Shown here in pieces: positions 36,313 through 47,720 of a stretch of 64,000 bases of DNA. A model generated the notes under the pieces. That model was not told where the DNA came from. It was given only the letters and a program-made list of their open reading frames with translations, and made no database searches. Made by a program: the position numbers and the translations under genes. How positions within the stretch are numbered: the first letter of the stretch is position 1; each line of letters opens with the position of its first letter. Origin of the DNA: Anaspis maculata (lineage: Eukaryota; Arthropoda; Insecta; Coleoptera; Scraptiidae); contig OX421964.1 of the NCBI GenBank assembly GCA_949128115.1, positions 13,354,892 through 13,418,891 on the forward strand, given 5' to 3'.

Positions 36313-37587
36313 CATTGCGCCCGCCCATGACCAGGCTTATTAGGGCTTTCAAGGACACTTCGAGACACAAGGGGGCTCAGCAAGACTTTGAATCCTACAA
36401 TGTACAATGTATACACAAGGGAGGATAGGGCTCTGAATATCACAGGAAGACCTGGCAGGGCTCACCAGAGCCCTCAAAGATACTTTACGACACAAGAGGG
36501 CTAGCAGGGCTCAAATCGCCAGAATGTAGACTCAAGGCTAGATAGGGCTTCGAATAACACAAAACGGGTTGAGGGGCTCAATGGGGCTCCAAACGACATT
36601 AGAAGACACAAGGGTGCTCAGCAGGGCCTAAACCACTACAATGTAGACCAAGAGAGGATGGGGCTGGGAATATCGCAAGAAGGACTGATGGGGCTCACTA
36701 GCGCTCCAAATGACACATAAAGTTATAGGGGGGCCCAATAGGGCTCTGAGAAACCTGGAAAGGCACAAGGGAGCTTCCTAAGATGTCAGAAATATCGAGA
36801 GGTCAGAACGGGGTCACCGTGGCTCCAAACGATAGTTGTAGACACAAGGGGGCTCATTAAGGCTCCAAACGATACTTGAAGATACAAGGGGGCTCAGCAG
36901 GGTTTGAAATACCTCAATGTAGATATCAGGGATCATAGGATTCTTATAATTGAAAAAAGGCCTGGCGGGGCTCACTAGGGCTCGAAATGACACTTTGAGA
37001 CAGAAAGTGAGCTCGGGGAGCTCTGTAGAACTTCGACCAACACATAAAGACTCATAGGAGCTAACCAGAACTTGGAAAACTAAAGCAGCGTAAGAAGGGA
37101 CTCAGCAGGGCTACAAATAAAGCATAAGGACACAGGGGGGGGCCACATAGGGCTCCTAGAAACCTATTAAGACACAAAGAAGCTTTCCAAGACTCCAGAA
37201 ACATCGAGAAATCTTAAGGGAGTCACTTGGTCTGCAAACGATAATTGAAGACACAAGGGGGCTTAGTAGGGCTCCAAACGATACTTCAAGATACAAGGGG
37301 ACTCGATAGGGCTTGAAACGCTTCAATTTAGACACAAGAGAGGAAAGGCCTCTGAAAATCAGACGAAGGCCTGGCGAGGCTCACTGGGGCTCTGAATTAC
37401 ACTTGAAGACACAAGGGGGCGCCGTAGAACTTTGACCAACACATTAGGACTAACAGAAGCTAACAAGAGCTTGGAAAACTAACACATCATAAGAGCTCAG
37501 CAGGGCTACAAATAAAACATAAAGACAGAGGGGGCCCACATAGGGCTCTAAGAAATCTAACAAGGCACAAAGGAGATTTCTAAGATT
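36313..37587 (-). repeat. Satellite family C (reverse), ~400-bp higher-order units
   Basis: GACACAAGGGGGCTCAGCAG-type units, each close to 50 bp (five 10-bp steps). Sets recur about every 400 bases: GGCCTGGCG(G/A)GGCTCACT appears near 36960 and 37371, each followed by (C/T)GTAGAACTT(C/T)GACCAACACAT. Confidence 0.8.
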
Positions 37588-37595
37588 CCAGAAAC

Positions 37596-37722
37596 CGTGA
37601 CCGGACAAATCGTCGCGTGCACAATTCGTCGCGGACAATTTGTCTGGGACAATCCGTCGCACGGACAATTCGTCGCATGGACAATTCGTCACGGACAGTT
37701 CGTCGCACGGACAATTATTCGT
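37596..37722. repeat. Family E array, left terminus
   Basis: About eight copies of GGACAATTCGTCGCAC with variants (GGACAATTTGTCTG, GGACAGTTCGTCGCAC). It is the inverted partner of 40223-40424. Confidence 0.85.
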
Positions 37723-37769
37723 CGAAATTTTTTTTTTGCCCTTTGCCTTGGTTTTATTAACCCGTTTTG

Positions 37770-40222
37770 TGTTTTCTCTTGCTTTTAGAGTTCCAATGAG
37801 CCCCTTATACCTTACTGTATTATTTGAAACCCTTTTGGGCACCCTTCTTCTTTCAATGTCTTTGAACCTCTAGTGAGTCCCCTTGCATCACTCCGCGCAC
37901 TTACTACTAGTGCACTTCTAGTAGTGCACCGAGCTTCCGGAACTCTAATTCGGAACCCTGTCGAGCCCTTTGTGTCCGCAAATGTTGTTTGGAGACCTAA
38001 TCAGCCCTTCAGGTTTTTCCATGACTACCAGTATCCCAGCAAGCCCTCTGTTGCGTTCTTATGCTATTCAGACCTTCGTGTTTCCATGTCATATTCGGAG
38101 CCCTATCCTGGAGTTTCCTTATATTTTTTCTGAGCTCTGCTGAGTCTCCCTACATTTTTCCGTGACTTTCGGAGCACTAGTAAGCCCCTTGTGCCTTCAT
38201 GTGGTGTTCGGAGCCCTATCGGGCTCCAGGGCTCTTACGTCCATGAGTGTAATTTTGAGCCCTAATGACCCTTCTTATGATTCTCATAGCTTTCAGAATT
38301 CCAGAAACCCCCATTTTGCAAACTTGTGTTTTCAAGAGCCCCACTGGACCCCAGTGTGATTTGAAGCCCTGCTATGCCCCCTTGTATTCCCTGTGACTTC
38401 CGGAGCAGCAAGCAGCGTTGTGCCATTATTCCATATTTGGAGCCCTACCGGGCCCCTTTATTCCTTAAAATGTAATCAAAGTTCTGACAGGCCCCATAGC
38501 TAATAGGCTTCCAGAGAAAATACGTACCAATAACCCTATTTTATTATACCTATCTCCAGTAGGCCCCCTTGTGTCTTCAACATTGATTGAAGCTTTGTTT
38601 GGCCCCCTTTTATTTTTCTGAAGATTTCGGAGCATTAGTCAACCCCTTGTGCCTTCATGTGGTATTCAGCCTCCTATCGGGCCCCCTTGCGCCTTCAAGT
38701 GCCGTTATGTGTTTCATAGCTTTCAGACTTCCATTAAGCCCTCTTTCATCACCTTCTGTTATCCAGAGTATTATTGGGCCCCCTTCTTGTGTCTTGAATG
38801 TAATTTGAAAACCTGCCAAGTCCCCTTGTATTTTCCGTTACTTTCGGAGCACTAAGCACCCTCATGTCATTCGGAGCCCTATTGGTCATCTGAGCATTAG
38901 TAAGTCTCTTGTGTTTTCATATAATATTCCGATCCTGCCCCCCCTCCCCCCCTGTGTCTGCAAGTGTAGTTTTAATAAGCCCCGTCATGTTTTTTCATAG
39001 CTTTCAGGGTATCAGTCCCAGAGGTGAGCCCCTTTTGCCTTCTTTTGTTAAACAAAATTCCCGCGGGCTCCATTGTGTTGTCTATATCATTTGAAATCAT
39101 GCTGAATCCCCTAGCATTTCTCCGTGGGTCATGGAGCTCCATCAGGCCCCCCTTGTGCCCTTATGTATCGTTTGAAGCCCTGATGAGCCCCATCATGTTT
39201 TTCGTAGCTTTCAGAATTCCAGTGAGCCTTCTTGTTGCCCTCTAAGTGCACCCTTGCCTCTTCAGCCTCTTTTGAAGCCCTGCTGAGCCCTATGCATTTT
39301 TCCGTGGCTTACGGAACTCCATCGAGCTCCCTTGTTCCCTCATATATCGTTTGGAGCCCTGATGAGCCTTCTTATTCTTTCCGTAGCTTTCAGAATTCCA
39401 GTAAGCCCTCTTGTTGCCCTAGTTGCCCCCTAAGGTTTCTCTTGTTCCATCAACGTCTTTTGCAGCCCTGCTGAGCCCCCTAGCATTTTTTGTGGCTTAC
39501 GGAGTTCTATCGGGTTCCCTAGTGCCCTCATGTATCGTTTGGAACCCTGATGAGCCCTCTTGTTTTGTAGCCTTTAGAATTCCAGTGAGCCCCCTTGTGC
39601 CATTTTGCGCTGTTAGAGGCCCCAATGATCCTTCGTGGGCCCCCATTGTTTTTTCAACGTCTTTTGAGACCCCGCTGAGCCCCCTCACTTTTTTCTGTGT
39701 CTTTTGGAGCATTAGTGAGTTCCTTGTGCTTCCATGTGATATTTGAAGCCCTATCGGCCCTCTTGTCTCAAAAAGAGTAGTTTGGAGCCCCAATTAGCCC
39801 TCTTAAGTTTTTTCCACAGCCAGCGATCTGAATTCAAGAAAACTTCATTGGACCCCCTTGTTTCTTCAACGTGTTTTGAAGCCCTGCTGAGCCTTACGTT
39901 TCCCTTGACTTTTGGTGCATAAATAGGCACCTTGTGTTTTCATGTGATGTTCGGAGCCCAATCGAGCCCCCTTGTGTCCTCAAGTGTGGTTCAAGGCCTT
40001 AATTAGCCCAATTATGTTTTTTCTTGACTCTCGAAGTACTACAGTGAGCCCCCTCGTTGCCGCCTTGTTTTGTTATAAGAGAGTTCCATTAGGTCCCTTA
40101 ATGTCCTCAATATAGTTTGAAGCCCTGATGAGCCCTTTGTTTTTTTTACGTGGCTTCGGAGCTCTATCGGGCTCTCTTTTGTCCTCATGTGTAGTTTGGA
40201 GCCCTGATAAGTCCCTGTGTGC
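37770..40222 (+). repeat. Satellite family C (forward), interior of the foldback-like element
   Basis: Units of the form TTTGGAGCCCTGATGAGCCC..CTTGTG..TTTTCCGTGGCTTTC, in opposite orientation to the flanking array. Degeneracy is higher than in the outer blocks. Frames of 60-107 codons rich in Pro, Ser and Leu follow from the repeat. Confidence 0.8.
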
Positions 40223-40424
40223 TAATTGTCCGGCCACGCATCGAGAAGTGTCGTTCCTTTCGCGACGAATTGTCCGTGCGACGAATTGTCCGTGCGACGA
40301 ATTGTCCGCGCGACGAATTATCTGTAAGAAGAATTGTCCGTGCGACGAATTGTCCGCGCGACGAATTGTCCACGCGACGAATTGCCCGCGACAAATTGTC
40401 CGTGCGACGAATTGTCCTAGTACC
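40223..40424. repeat. Family E array, right terminus
   Basis: About eleven copies of GCGACGAATTGTCCGT at a 16-base period, read in the opposite sense to the left terminus. The 99-116-codon frames (repeating Arg, Ile, Val, Asn, Cys, Pro) are artefacts of the period. Confidence 0.9.
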
Positions 40425-40690
40425 CCAGAAACTTCGAGAAATCAGAAGGGGGTCACTTGGTTTGCAAACAATAATTGAAGACACAAGGGTGCTCAATAGG
40501 GCTCCAACCGATACTTGAAATTACAAGGGGGCTCAGTAAGGCTTGAAACGCTTTAATGTAGACACAAAGAGAAGAGAGGCCTCTAAAAGTCGGACGAAGA
40601 CCTGGCGGGGTTCACTGGAGCTCCAAATGGCACTTGGAAACACGAGGGGTTCCCGTAGAACTTTGACCAACACAATAAGACTGTATACTG
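40425..40690 (-). repeat. Satellite family C (reverse), continuation of the split array
   Basis: Resumes with CAGAAACTTCGAGAAATC, the segment expected after the break at 37595. It runs through GACCTGGCGGGGTTCACTGG to a switch of orientation near 40690. Confidence 0.75.
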
Positions 40691-40694
40691 TAGA

Positions 40695-41465
40695 CTAAGC
40701 CCCCTTGTACCTTCATGTACCGTTGGAGCCCTATTGAGCCTCCTTGTGTCTTCAATTATCGTTTGCAGACCCGGTTACCCCCTTTTGACTTCTCGATGTT
40801 TCTGGAATCTTAAAAAGCTCCTTTGTGCCATATTGGGTTTTTCAAAGCCCTATGTGGCCCCCATGTGTCTTTATGTTTCATTTGTAGCCTTGCTAAGCGC
40901 CTTTTTTTCAAGGTGTTAGTTTCCAAGCTTCAGTTGGCTCCTGTTAATCTGTGTGTGTTGGTCAAAGTTCTACGGGGCCCCCTCGTATCCCCAAGTGTCA
41001 TTTGGAGCCCCAGTAAACCTCGCTAAACCTTTATCCAATTTTTAGAGGCCTCTCCCCTCTTGTGTCTACATTGAAGCGTTTGAAGCCCTACTGAGCCCCC
41101 TTGTATCTTCAACTACCGTTTGGAGCCCTATTGAGCCCCCTTGTGTCTTTAGTCATCGTTTGCAGACCCGGTTACCCTCTTTTGACTTCTTGATGTTTCT
41201 GGAATCTAAGTGAGCTCCTTTGTGCCATATTAGGTTTTCAAAGCCCTATGTGCCCCCCCTGTGTCTTTGTTTCATTTGTAGTCCTGCTGAGCCCCTTTTT
41301 TCAATGTGTCATTAGTTTTCCAAGCTCTAGTTAGCTCCTGTTAGTCTTTATGTGTTGATCAAAGTTCTACGGGGCCCCCTCGTGTCCCTAAGTGTCATTT
41401 GGAGCCCCAGTGTACCCCGCCAAGCCTTTGTCCGATTTTCAGAAGCCTTTCCTTTCTTGTGTCTA
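40695..41465 (+). repeat. Satellite family C (forward), two ~397-bp units
   Basis: Forward copies. TACGGGGCCCCCTCGT recurs at 40971 and 41368, 397 bases apart. CTGAGCCCCCTTGTATCTTC and TTGAGCCCCCTTGTGTCTTT are exactly 50 bases apart at 41091/41141. The sequence is the mirror of the 40.4 and 37.2 kb units. Confidence 0.8.
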
Positions 41466-44300
41466 ATAAACATACAATGAATAATAATGTCTCAAAAACA
41501 ATTTGAAAGCGGTTTAGATGGAAAGTAAAAGTAGGAAGTTCTCAAGATAATTTGGAATTCTCAAGGGAATCCAGAAGCTTCAAAAATACTTCGAGAAAAT
41601 TCAACACAAATATGAAGTTTTAGGGGCAATATAAAAAATTGAAGCAGTTTTGTAGTAGGGTGATTAAAAAGTTATCAAAAAACTCCTGGAGTTTTGGATA
41701 CCATTTGAGAGTTCTGAACAAAATTTTGAAAGCTTTGAGGATACTCTGGGAGCTCTTTAGGCAATGTTGGAGTTCTGGGGACAATTGAAGAGTTCTGAAA
41801 ACACTTCTGGCATTTCACAGACAATTGATGAATACGAAGGAGTTCTTAAGAGAATTCGGAGGCTTTGAGAATACTTCGAGAGTTCTCAGAACAATCCTGA
41901 AGTTTTCTAGGAAATCATGATATTTTCAAATCAGTTATAAAGTTTCCAGAACAATGATGAGGTGTTCAAGACAATCAAGAGATTGAAGAGGCAATAGTGG
42001 AGTATTTGAGATCATTAAGGAGTCATTAAAGTACTTCTCGGCCTCTAGAGACAATTTGAGAGTTCTGAAGAGTATTCGAGAGCTTTGAAAATACTTTAAA
42101 AATGCTTGGGACAACGATGAAATTCTCCAGAGGGTCGTGAAATCATAAAAACAATCATGAAGTTTTTCAGACAATCAAGAAGTTCTCAAGGCAATAGTGG
42201 AGTTTTTAGAATAATTGAAGAGTTATGGAAACGATGCTTTAATTTTGAAGGGAATTCAGCACTTCCGAATAGGATTCGGGGGCTTTAAGAATAATTCGGG
42301 AGTTTTTGGAGAAATCATGAAGTTTTCTAGGAAATCAGGAAGTTTCCAAGAACAATTGTGGAGTTTTCAAGACAATGACTGACTCATGAAAACACTTGAA
42401 GAATTTCAAAGACAATTTGAAGAAAACTTGGTAGCTTTGAGAATACTTCCAAAGTTTTTGAAAGAATCATGGAATTTTCTAGATTGTCATGAAACTTTCA
42501 AATGATCCTTGAGTTTTCAACACAATCAAATGGTTCTCGAGGCAATAGTGGGGTTTTCAATAGAATTGAAGAGTTTTAATGGACTTCTGGAGTTCTGAAG
42601 AAAATTTAAGAAGAGAATCCGAAAGCTTCGAGAATACTTCAAGAGTTTTTGAGTCAATCTTGGAGTTTTCTAGGAAGTCATGGAACATTTAAAACAATCA
42701 TGAGGTACTTCAAGACAAACAAAAAATTTTGGAGGTGATAGTAGAGTTTCCATAGTAATTGGGGAGTTATAAAGACTAATGTAGAGTTTTGAAGCAAATT
42801 TTGGACTCTAGAAGATAACTCGGGAACTTTGAGTATATTTATCAAGTTCTTTGGACAATCACAAAGTTTTCAAGATAAATTGTGGAGCTTTCGAGACAAT
42901 GAGTTACTCATAAAGACAGTTTTGAAATTTTGGAGACAATTTGAGAGTTTCGAAGAAAGCTTGGGTGCTTTGAGGTTGAGGATACTTCGAGAATTCTTGG
43001 AACAATCATAAAATTTTCTAGAGTCATGGAATTCTCAAAACAATCATGGAGTTCTCCAGACAACCAAGAGGTTCATCAGGCAGTAGTAGAGTTTTCGAAG
43101 CATCTGAGAGCTATAAAATGACTTCTGCAGTTTTAGAGACAATTTTAGAGTTCCGGAGAGATTGCGAGAGCTTTGAGAATACCTTAGGAGCTTTTGAGAC
43201 AATCGTGAAGTTTTCTGAGGAGTCATAAGGTGTAAAAACAATCATAAAGTTTTTAAGGTAATCAGGAGGTTTTCAATATGATAGTGGAGTATTTTCAGAG
43301 AGGTGATAGAACTGTTCTAGAGTTTTAGAGACAATTTGAGGGTTTTGAAGAGAATTCTTGAGCTTTGAAAACGCATTGAGGGTTTGTAAAATGATAGTGG
43401 AGTTTTCGAAACCATCAGAGTGGTAAAACAAAACACTTCTGGAGCTCTAGACACAATTTGGAAATTTGAAAATAGTTCGCAATCTTTGAGAATACTTTGA
43501 GAGTTCTTGAGACAATCATGATGTTTTCTAGAGATTCATAAAATTTTCAAAATAATCATAGTGTTCTCAGGACAACCAAGAAATTTTCATGACAATAGTT
43601 GGAGTATTCAAGATCAATAAGACAGTCCAACAGTTACAAAAATACTCGCAAAAATATTTCCAATAAGTTTTCGAGATAATTTAAGGGGTTTGAAGAGAAT
43701 TCGAGAATTGCCCAGTATGCATTGTGTTACATGGATATGATTTTCGAGAGCTTCGAGAATACTTTGAGAGTTCTTTGGATATTCATTATGAATGTGTGTG
43801 TGTGAATATTATATTTTCTGGAGTCAAGAGATTTTCAAAATAATCATGTATGTTCCAAGATAGGCATGAAGTTCTCAAGACAATTGAAGAGGTAAGAAAA
43901 TACTTCTGGAGTTTTGGAGACAATAAAAGAGTTCCTAAGAGAATTTGAGAGCTTTGAGAATACTTCGAGAGCTCTTGACACAATATGAAGTTTTCTAGAA
44001 ATTCTGTACTTGCTGTGAGAATGGTTCGACAGCTTTTTGAAGACGATCTTGAGTTTTTAGAAACAAGTATTATAATATGAAAGTTGGAAACATTTATAGA
44101 GTTTTGATGACAGTTCCATAGCTCTCCAAGATAAATCGAAAGCTTGGGAATCAACTCAATTTTTCGAAACTCCCGATTTGTTCTAGAAATGCTCGAATTA
44201 TCTCAAAAGCTTCAGAACCCAAAAATGACCTTTATTGCAGAAATGAAGTTTTAAAAATATTTATATAAAATGATACAATAAAATTTGAAAGTTGGGTAAG
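41466..44300 (+). repeat. Satellite family B (second block)
   Basis: Words such as GAGAGCTTTGAGAATACTTC, GAGAGTTCTTGAGACAATC and GAAGTTTTCTAGGAAATCATG recur at 10-11-base steps. The GTTTTCTAG or related marker is near 42471, 42664, 43011 and 43200, giving a local monomer of about 190 bases. Orientation appears to flip near 44160, just before the LINE at 44303. There is no gene. Confidence 0.75.
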
Positions 44301-44302
44301 TA

Positions 44303-44587
44303 CTACGTAACATAATGAAAAATTTCTCCTAGTTTGGTAGAAGGAATCGAACGAAGAGAACCCAAAACACTAGCTGCATTCCCACGTTGTATTGCAATTG
44401 AAATTTTTTGTTTGAGGTATCTCGCAGAACGAATATCACCAGTGGTAAACTTTAATTTTGAACCTAAAATATCAATGAAATCAGAAGCTTCTCCACTCCA
44501 AGGACCGAATGTTTCTACTGAGGACGCTAAAAAGGTGTAAGAATTTTTGATGATTGAATATTTGCGGTGTTTCTTTTGTGCAGCTGT
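44303..44587 (-). pseudogene. LINE extreme C-terminus
   Basis: In phase after the TAG, the minus strand stays open for about 94 codons to TAG at 44303-44305. It contains SSVETFGPWSGEASDFI and QRGNAASVLGSL, recognisable as the tail of this LINE protein. The plus-strand frame 44334-44540 is its antisense shadow. Confidence 0.55.
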
Positions 44588-45040
44588 CTATGCTGCTGAA
44601 ACTGCCTTAATAGAGGTTGAATGTACATAAGATGCTGCCAAAGTGTCAACACATGTAGCTTTCCACACAAGAGACCGGCCCTTGGACCATGGAGTCAGTG
44701 TTAAACTATCTGGTCTTTTACCATCGTCTCTAAAGAGACCTGAAGGTTCTCGAAGACAAGGGATGTCGATGGAGTTGAGCCTTCTCTCAATTATATCATT
44801 CAACATGGAATGTCGCAAAAATCTGCCAGCGCTTCTAGCACAGCTCAATCCATGACGTCTTTTGCAGTCCACAGGACTCCCACAAAGACATATATATTCT
44901 TGACAAATGTCGCAGCCCAATCGAAGAACAGCAGCGACCCGTAGACATGAGTTGTCAAGAAGAGTTCCTGTATTGGGAGATGGGATAACATGAAGCCAAT
45001 GGCCGGACTTTTGTGCAGACACTGCATGTATTCTAGCCAA
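44588..45040 (-). pseudogene. LINE C-terminal Cys/His motif and restriction-like endonuclease
   Basis: A 150-residue frame. Cys51-x-Cys53-x9-His63-x3-Cys67 is followed by SAGRFLRHSMLND, and then GKRPDSLTLTPW (107-118) with a later LVWKAT (125-130). The RPD plus downstream acidic residue is the nuclease signature of R2-like LINEs. Here the position normally Asp appears as Lys127, which would abolish cleavage. An in-frame TAG ends the frame at 44588-44590; homologous sequence goes on past it. Confidence 0.65.
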
Positions 45041-45100
45041 TTCGGGTAACGGAGCTGAAGCAATAAAATCGTCAAGAAAGTGTTTTATCGTTGCTACGTT

Positions 45101-45310
45101 TCAGTTCTGTTGGCATTCTTTATGCTTAGGCAGAATTTCTTCAGAACAAAGAAGCTTCCAAGCAGTGATAGCTTCATCTAAATGGCATATCTCCAAAATG
45201 TCACTATTTATGGGTAATATGGAAGAGACAAGATCTAAGACGCCAAAAGATAAAGCCAGAAATGCTGGTAGACCAACTGCAGAAACACAACGTATAGGTA
45301 CCAAGACCAC
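45101..45310 (-). pseudogene. LINE segment between thumb and endonuclease
   Basis: A 69-codon frame containing VGLPAFLALSFGVLDLVSSI, the hydrophobic block that follows GGLG in relatives. It ends in TGA at about 45100. The reading continues in the same phase past the stop into the Cys/His and endonuclease region at 44588-45040, so the stop is one of the inactivating changes. Confidence 0.6.
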
Positions 45311-45815
45311 CGAATTTTATAGGTAGAGAAGCTTGAGACCATTGCACACTATCTAATTTTATATTCAAAATACTTTCCAATGTGTTTTTGATTGCACCAT
45401 CAATCTCTAGAATCTGATCTCGAAATAACCATGTTGGTGTCGTTCTGGAAAAATAAGTTAATTTAGGCATACCAGAACGATATTTTAAAAGAACAAGAGC
45501 ATCGTAAGAATGCAGGCCAGGCAAAAGATTGGACACTCTCTTCATTTCCATCAACTTATTCTCTAAAAATGCGGCTGTTCCTTCGAGAGAAATTGGCGCT
45601 CCCAGCAACGAAAACTCATTTTTCTGGATTACTTCAATCCCTGGTGAAACTTTTTTAAACTTCTCTAAATTTTTAATGCTCTTCTCTGATAGGAAAAGAA
45701 GTTCGCATTTTGCTGGGTTGAAGTCTGGGCCAACTGATTTAAACTCGCCTAGCAAAAGCTTTAAATCTTCCAAAACCAATTCTGGGTTGCCGCCCAGTGT
45801 GCCATCATCCAAATA
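45204..45815 (-). pseudogene. LINE reverse transcriptase, catalytic YLDD box and thumb
   Basis: Begins in phase immediately after the TGA with Tyr-Leu-Asp-Asp-Gly (motif C, both Asp kept), followed by AKCELLFLSE (motif D/E region) and a thumb segment to SLPIKFGGLG. After that point a frameshift near 45310 moves the family pattern into another frame (45101-45310), and the last 30 residues here are out of frame. Confidence 0.75.
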
Positions 45816-46574
45816 TCAGACGTTTAGTTCAGATAATAGTTTTTTGATCACAGGGTGTATGGTCAGACTGAAGATCAGGGGTCCCAATGGGTCTCCTTGC
45901 TGTGCTCCAACTTGAGATTTTATAACATTTTCGCCGAAAAATAGAAGTGAGGCGGAGGAATAACATTGTGAAAGGTAGGGTAGTAGTTCCGGAACGATGT
46001 TGTTGACTGCTGTGAGCATTGAGTCTCTTTCAACGCAGTTGAAGGCGTTTTTCAAATCGATTTTGATAATTGTTTTGTTCTCTTTTTGGCTTTTAAACAT
46101 ATAGGATCTTGTTGCATGAATTGCTGCCTCACTTCCGTTTCGTATTGCAAAACCCATCTGTTTCGGCTTAAAGTATTCAGACACAGCTTGTCTTGAGATT
46201 GTGCAGCAAAGCTTGCCAACAGGATGACGAATCGTATTACCGACTGCAATCGGGCGAAGACCTCCGTCTTTCTTGTGGAGGGCACAAAGGGAGGCGCCGT
46301 ACAGGAACTCCAAAATAGTTGTGTTTACTGAACCTGACAACATGAAGTTACATAATTTAGTAGGAGACTCTGGGAGACGAAGGCCAGAATCCCCCGATCT
46401 ATGAGACAACAAATCCTTCAAGTGTTGGGGTCTTGAACCATCAACACCAGAAGCTGATCCATTTGGAAAGCTGAAAACTGCTGTAGAAACCATATCCTCT
46501 GTTACTGTTGGACCAGGAATGAGAGAATGAGGGAAATTCCAATCTCTGGAAGGCGAAGGATGTTTGAGTTTCAA
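45816..46574 (-). pseudogene. LINE reverse transcriptase, fingers and palm (N-terminal part)
   Basis: A 252-residue frame with the reverse transcriptase signature blocks in order: SGVDGSRPQHLKDLL (42-56), GGLRPIAVGNTIR (104-116), motif A KIDLKNAFN (171-179, catalytic Asp173) and motif B QVGAQQGDPLGPL (221-233). The enzyme copies element RNA at a nicked target site. The frame stops at TGA (45816-45818), where the family has a residue just before the catalytic YLDD box, so a single change broke it. The following frame resumes in phase. Confidence 0.8.
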
Positions 46575-46799
46575 TTCATCAAGGACTCTGGAGTTTTGTG
46601 GAGCCAGAACATCAGTCGATGAGAGTTATCTCACAGCTCCCCTTAAGTCACCGTCGGCAACCTTTGCTTCGGCTCTCTTTGACACATCCATGCGTTTGGA
46701 GGAAGTTGGGGAGGGTTTAAGTGAAGAACTCAGAAGTGCGATGTCAAAGTTTTGGATGTTCAATTTCATAGTTCCAGAAAGGGATTTTTGTTTGAACTT

Positions 46800-47177
46800 T
46801 CATGATGGTATTTCAAAAGCAACATGAGAAAAGAGTAGTAGTTTCTTCCAAGATTCAAAGTTGTTTAGTGAAACACTGTCTTCCAGTATAGATCTTAGTT
46901 TTTTAGCGGCTAACATTCGAGCAGCGTTAGGGATTCTCCTCACAACCCTGATGGATGATTTACACATCGAGATTTTCTCCTGAAATGAAGATTTGCAGTC
47001 GTCGATATCCAATTCGACTGGAAAAGCAGCAGGACCAAGATCTTGATGCTTTTCGTTCATATTTTTATTTCTGGATGAATCCTTGAGCGGTGCATTTTTA
47101 AGCCTCTGTTTTCCTTGTATTTCTTGTGGGAGAGATCTTCGGGACAATAAGAGCAAGATACAGCAGCTTGATCGCAT
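46800..47177 (-). pseudogene. LINE linker region upstream of the reverse transcriptase
   Basis: A 125-codon frame whose last third (RRIPNAARMLAAKKLRSILE then FESWKKLLLF) matches the conserved segment that precedes the polymerase in this LINE group. The first residues are out of frame with the true protein. The family pattern continues past its stop codon toward 46575 (KAEAKVADGDLRGAVR-like, read in the same frame), interrupted by at least two stops. It has no activity of its own. Confidence 0.55.
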
Positions 47178-47395
47178 GAAGCGGAAGACTGTGAAGTGAC
47201 ATTCATTGACTTATGAATTTCTTCTTGGATCACTCTCGACGGGCCAGCTTCATCTCCATCCTCTTTACTGATAATCCATGATGAAATCTTCTTATTGGAT
47301 TGACCACTGTTGGGATATTTAGGTGGTAAATAATCGTCATCAGAGGAATCATCGAAAGACACTGACATGATGATCTGACGTTGCGAACTACTCAA
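47057..47395 (-). pseudogene. LINE N-terminal segment with C2H2 zinc finger
   Basis: A 112-residue frame. After an acidic stretch (residues 14-22) comes Cys81-x2-Cys84 ... His102-x4-His107, with GLKMHRSRIH at the end. Zinc fingers of this type precede the reverse transcriptase in R2-like LINEs, where they help recognise target DNA. The spacing between the second Cys and first His is 17, longer than the usual 12. A frameshift near 47100 moves coding into the next frame. The initiating Met is uncertain; several Met codons lie near 47395. Confidence 0.55.
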
Positions 47396-47399
47396 TATT

Positions 47400-47720
47400 C
47401 TAGAAAAATTTGTAACGGTCTTGAAAACTAATGATTGTCTTGAACAACTCTCAGAGTATTTTCATAGCTCTCGAACTCACTTGCGTACTCCAGAGTTGTC
47501 CTAGAAACTTTTCACTTTTTTTTTATGTTGAGCTACTAAACTGCTCCAATTTCCCGGATTGTCCAGAGAACTTCATAACTGTCTAGAAAACTCTCGATGT
47601 GCTTCCGAAACAACCGATTGATTTCGAGTTTTTCGAGACCTCTCGAATTATCTTCCTGGCTCTAGAAATGCTTGTAAGAGTCCCTATTTGTCTTGAAAAA
47701 CTTGTGATTGTCTTGTGAGA
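47400..47720 (-). repeat. Satellite family B (reverse) right of the LINE
   Basis: Reverse-complement words of family B (TTGTCTTGAACAACTCTCAG, TCTAGAAATGCTTG). The array therefore lies on both sides of the LINE, with the same reversed sense as the last ~140 bases on its left. Confidence 0.65.

Larger units (their letters stand above)
37596..40424. mobile_element. Foldback-like element with tandem-repeat inverted termini
   Basis: The stretch is bounded by two arrays of the same 16-bp repeat in opposite orientation (37596-37722 and 40223-40424). Outermost bases align as inverted repeats with divergence (GTGACCGGACAAATCGTCGC against GTACTAGGACAATTCGTCGC from the other strand). CCAGAAAC occurs directly outside each end (37588-37595 and 40425-40432). 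The flanking family C sequence is continuous across the gap when compared with the copy at 37197 (CCAGAAACATCGAGAAATC). Together these are a target duplication of 8 bp and long inverted termini made of tandem repeats, the layout of foldback/Galileo-type elements. The interior carries family C satellite in the opposite orientation to the host array, and no transposase. Confidence 0.6.
44303..47395 (-). mobile_element. Decayed LINE with C-terminal restriction-like endonuclease (R2/CRE-like layout)
   Basis: On the minus strand the order is an N-terminal C2H2 zinc finger, a conserved linker, reverse transcriptase, then a Cys/His motif and RPD motif. This is the layout of non-LTR elements that use a PD-(D/E)XK-like nuclease instead of an APE nuclease. 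The element sits within family B satellite. Frameshifts and in-frame stops (listed below) make it inactive. Its protein-level pattern is otherwise well preserved, suggesting moderate age. Confidence 0.75.

Noticed and set aside
37596..40424. CRISPR-like look of the 16-bp arrays
   Set aside because: The repeats are directly contiguous with no unique spacers, vary between copies and lie in a eukaryotic repeat context with no cas-like genes.
45529..45915. Plus-strand 128-codon frame
   Set aside because: Antisense of the LINE polymerase, which has clear motifs on the minus strand.
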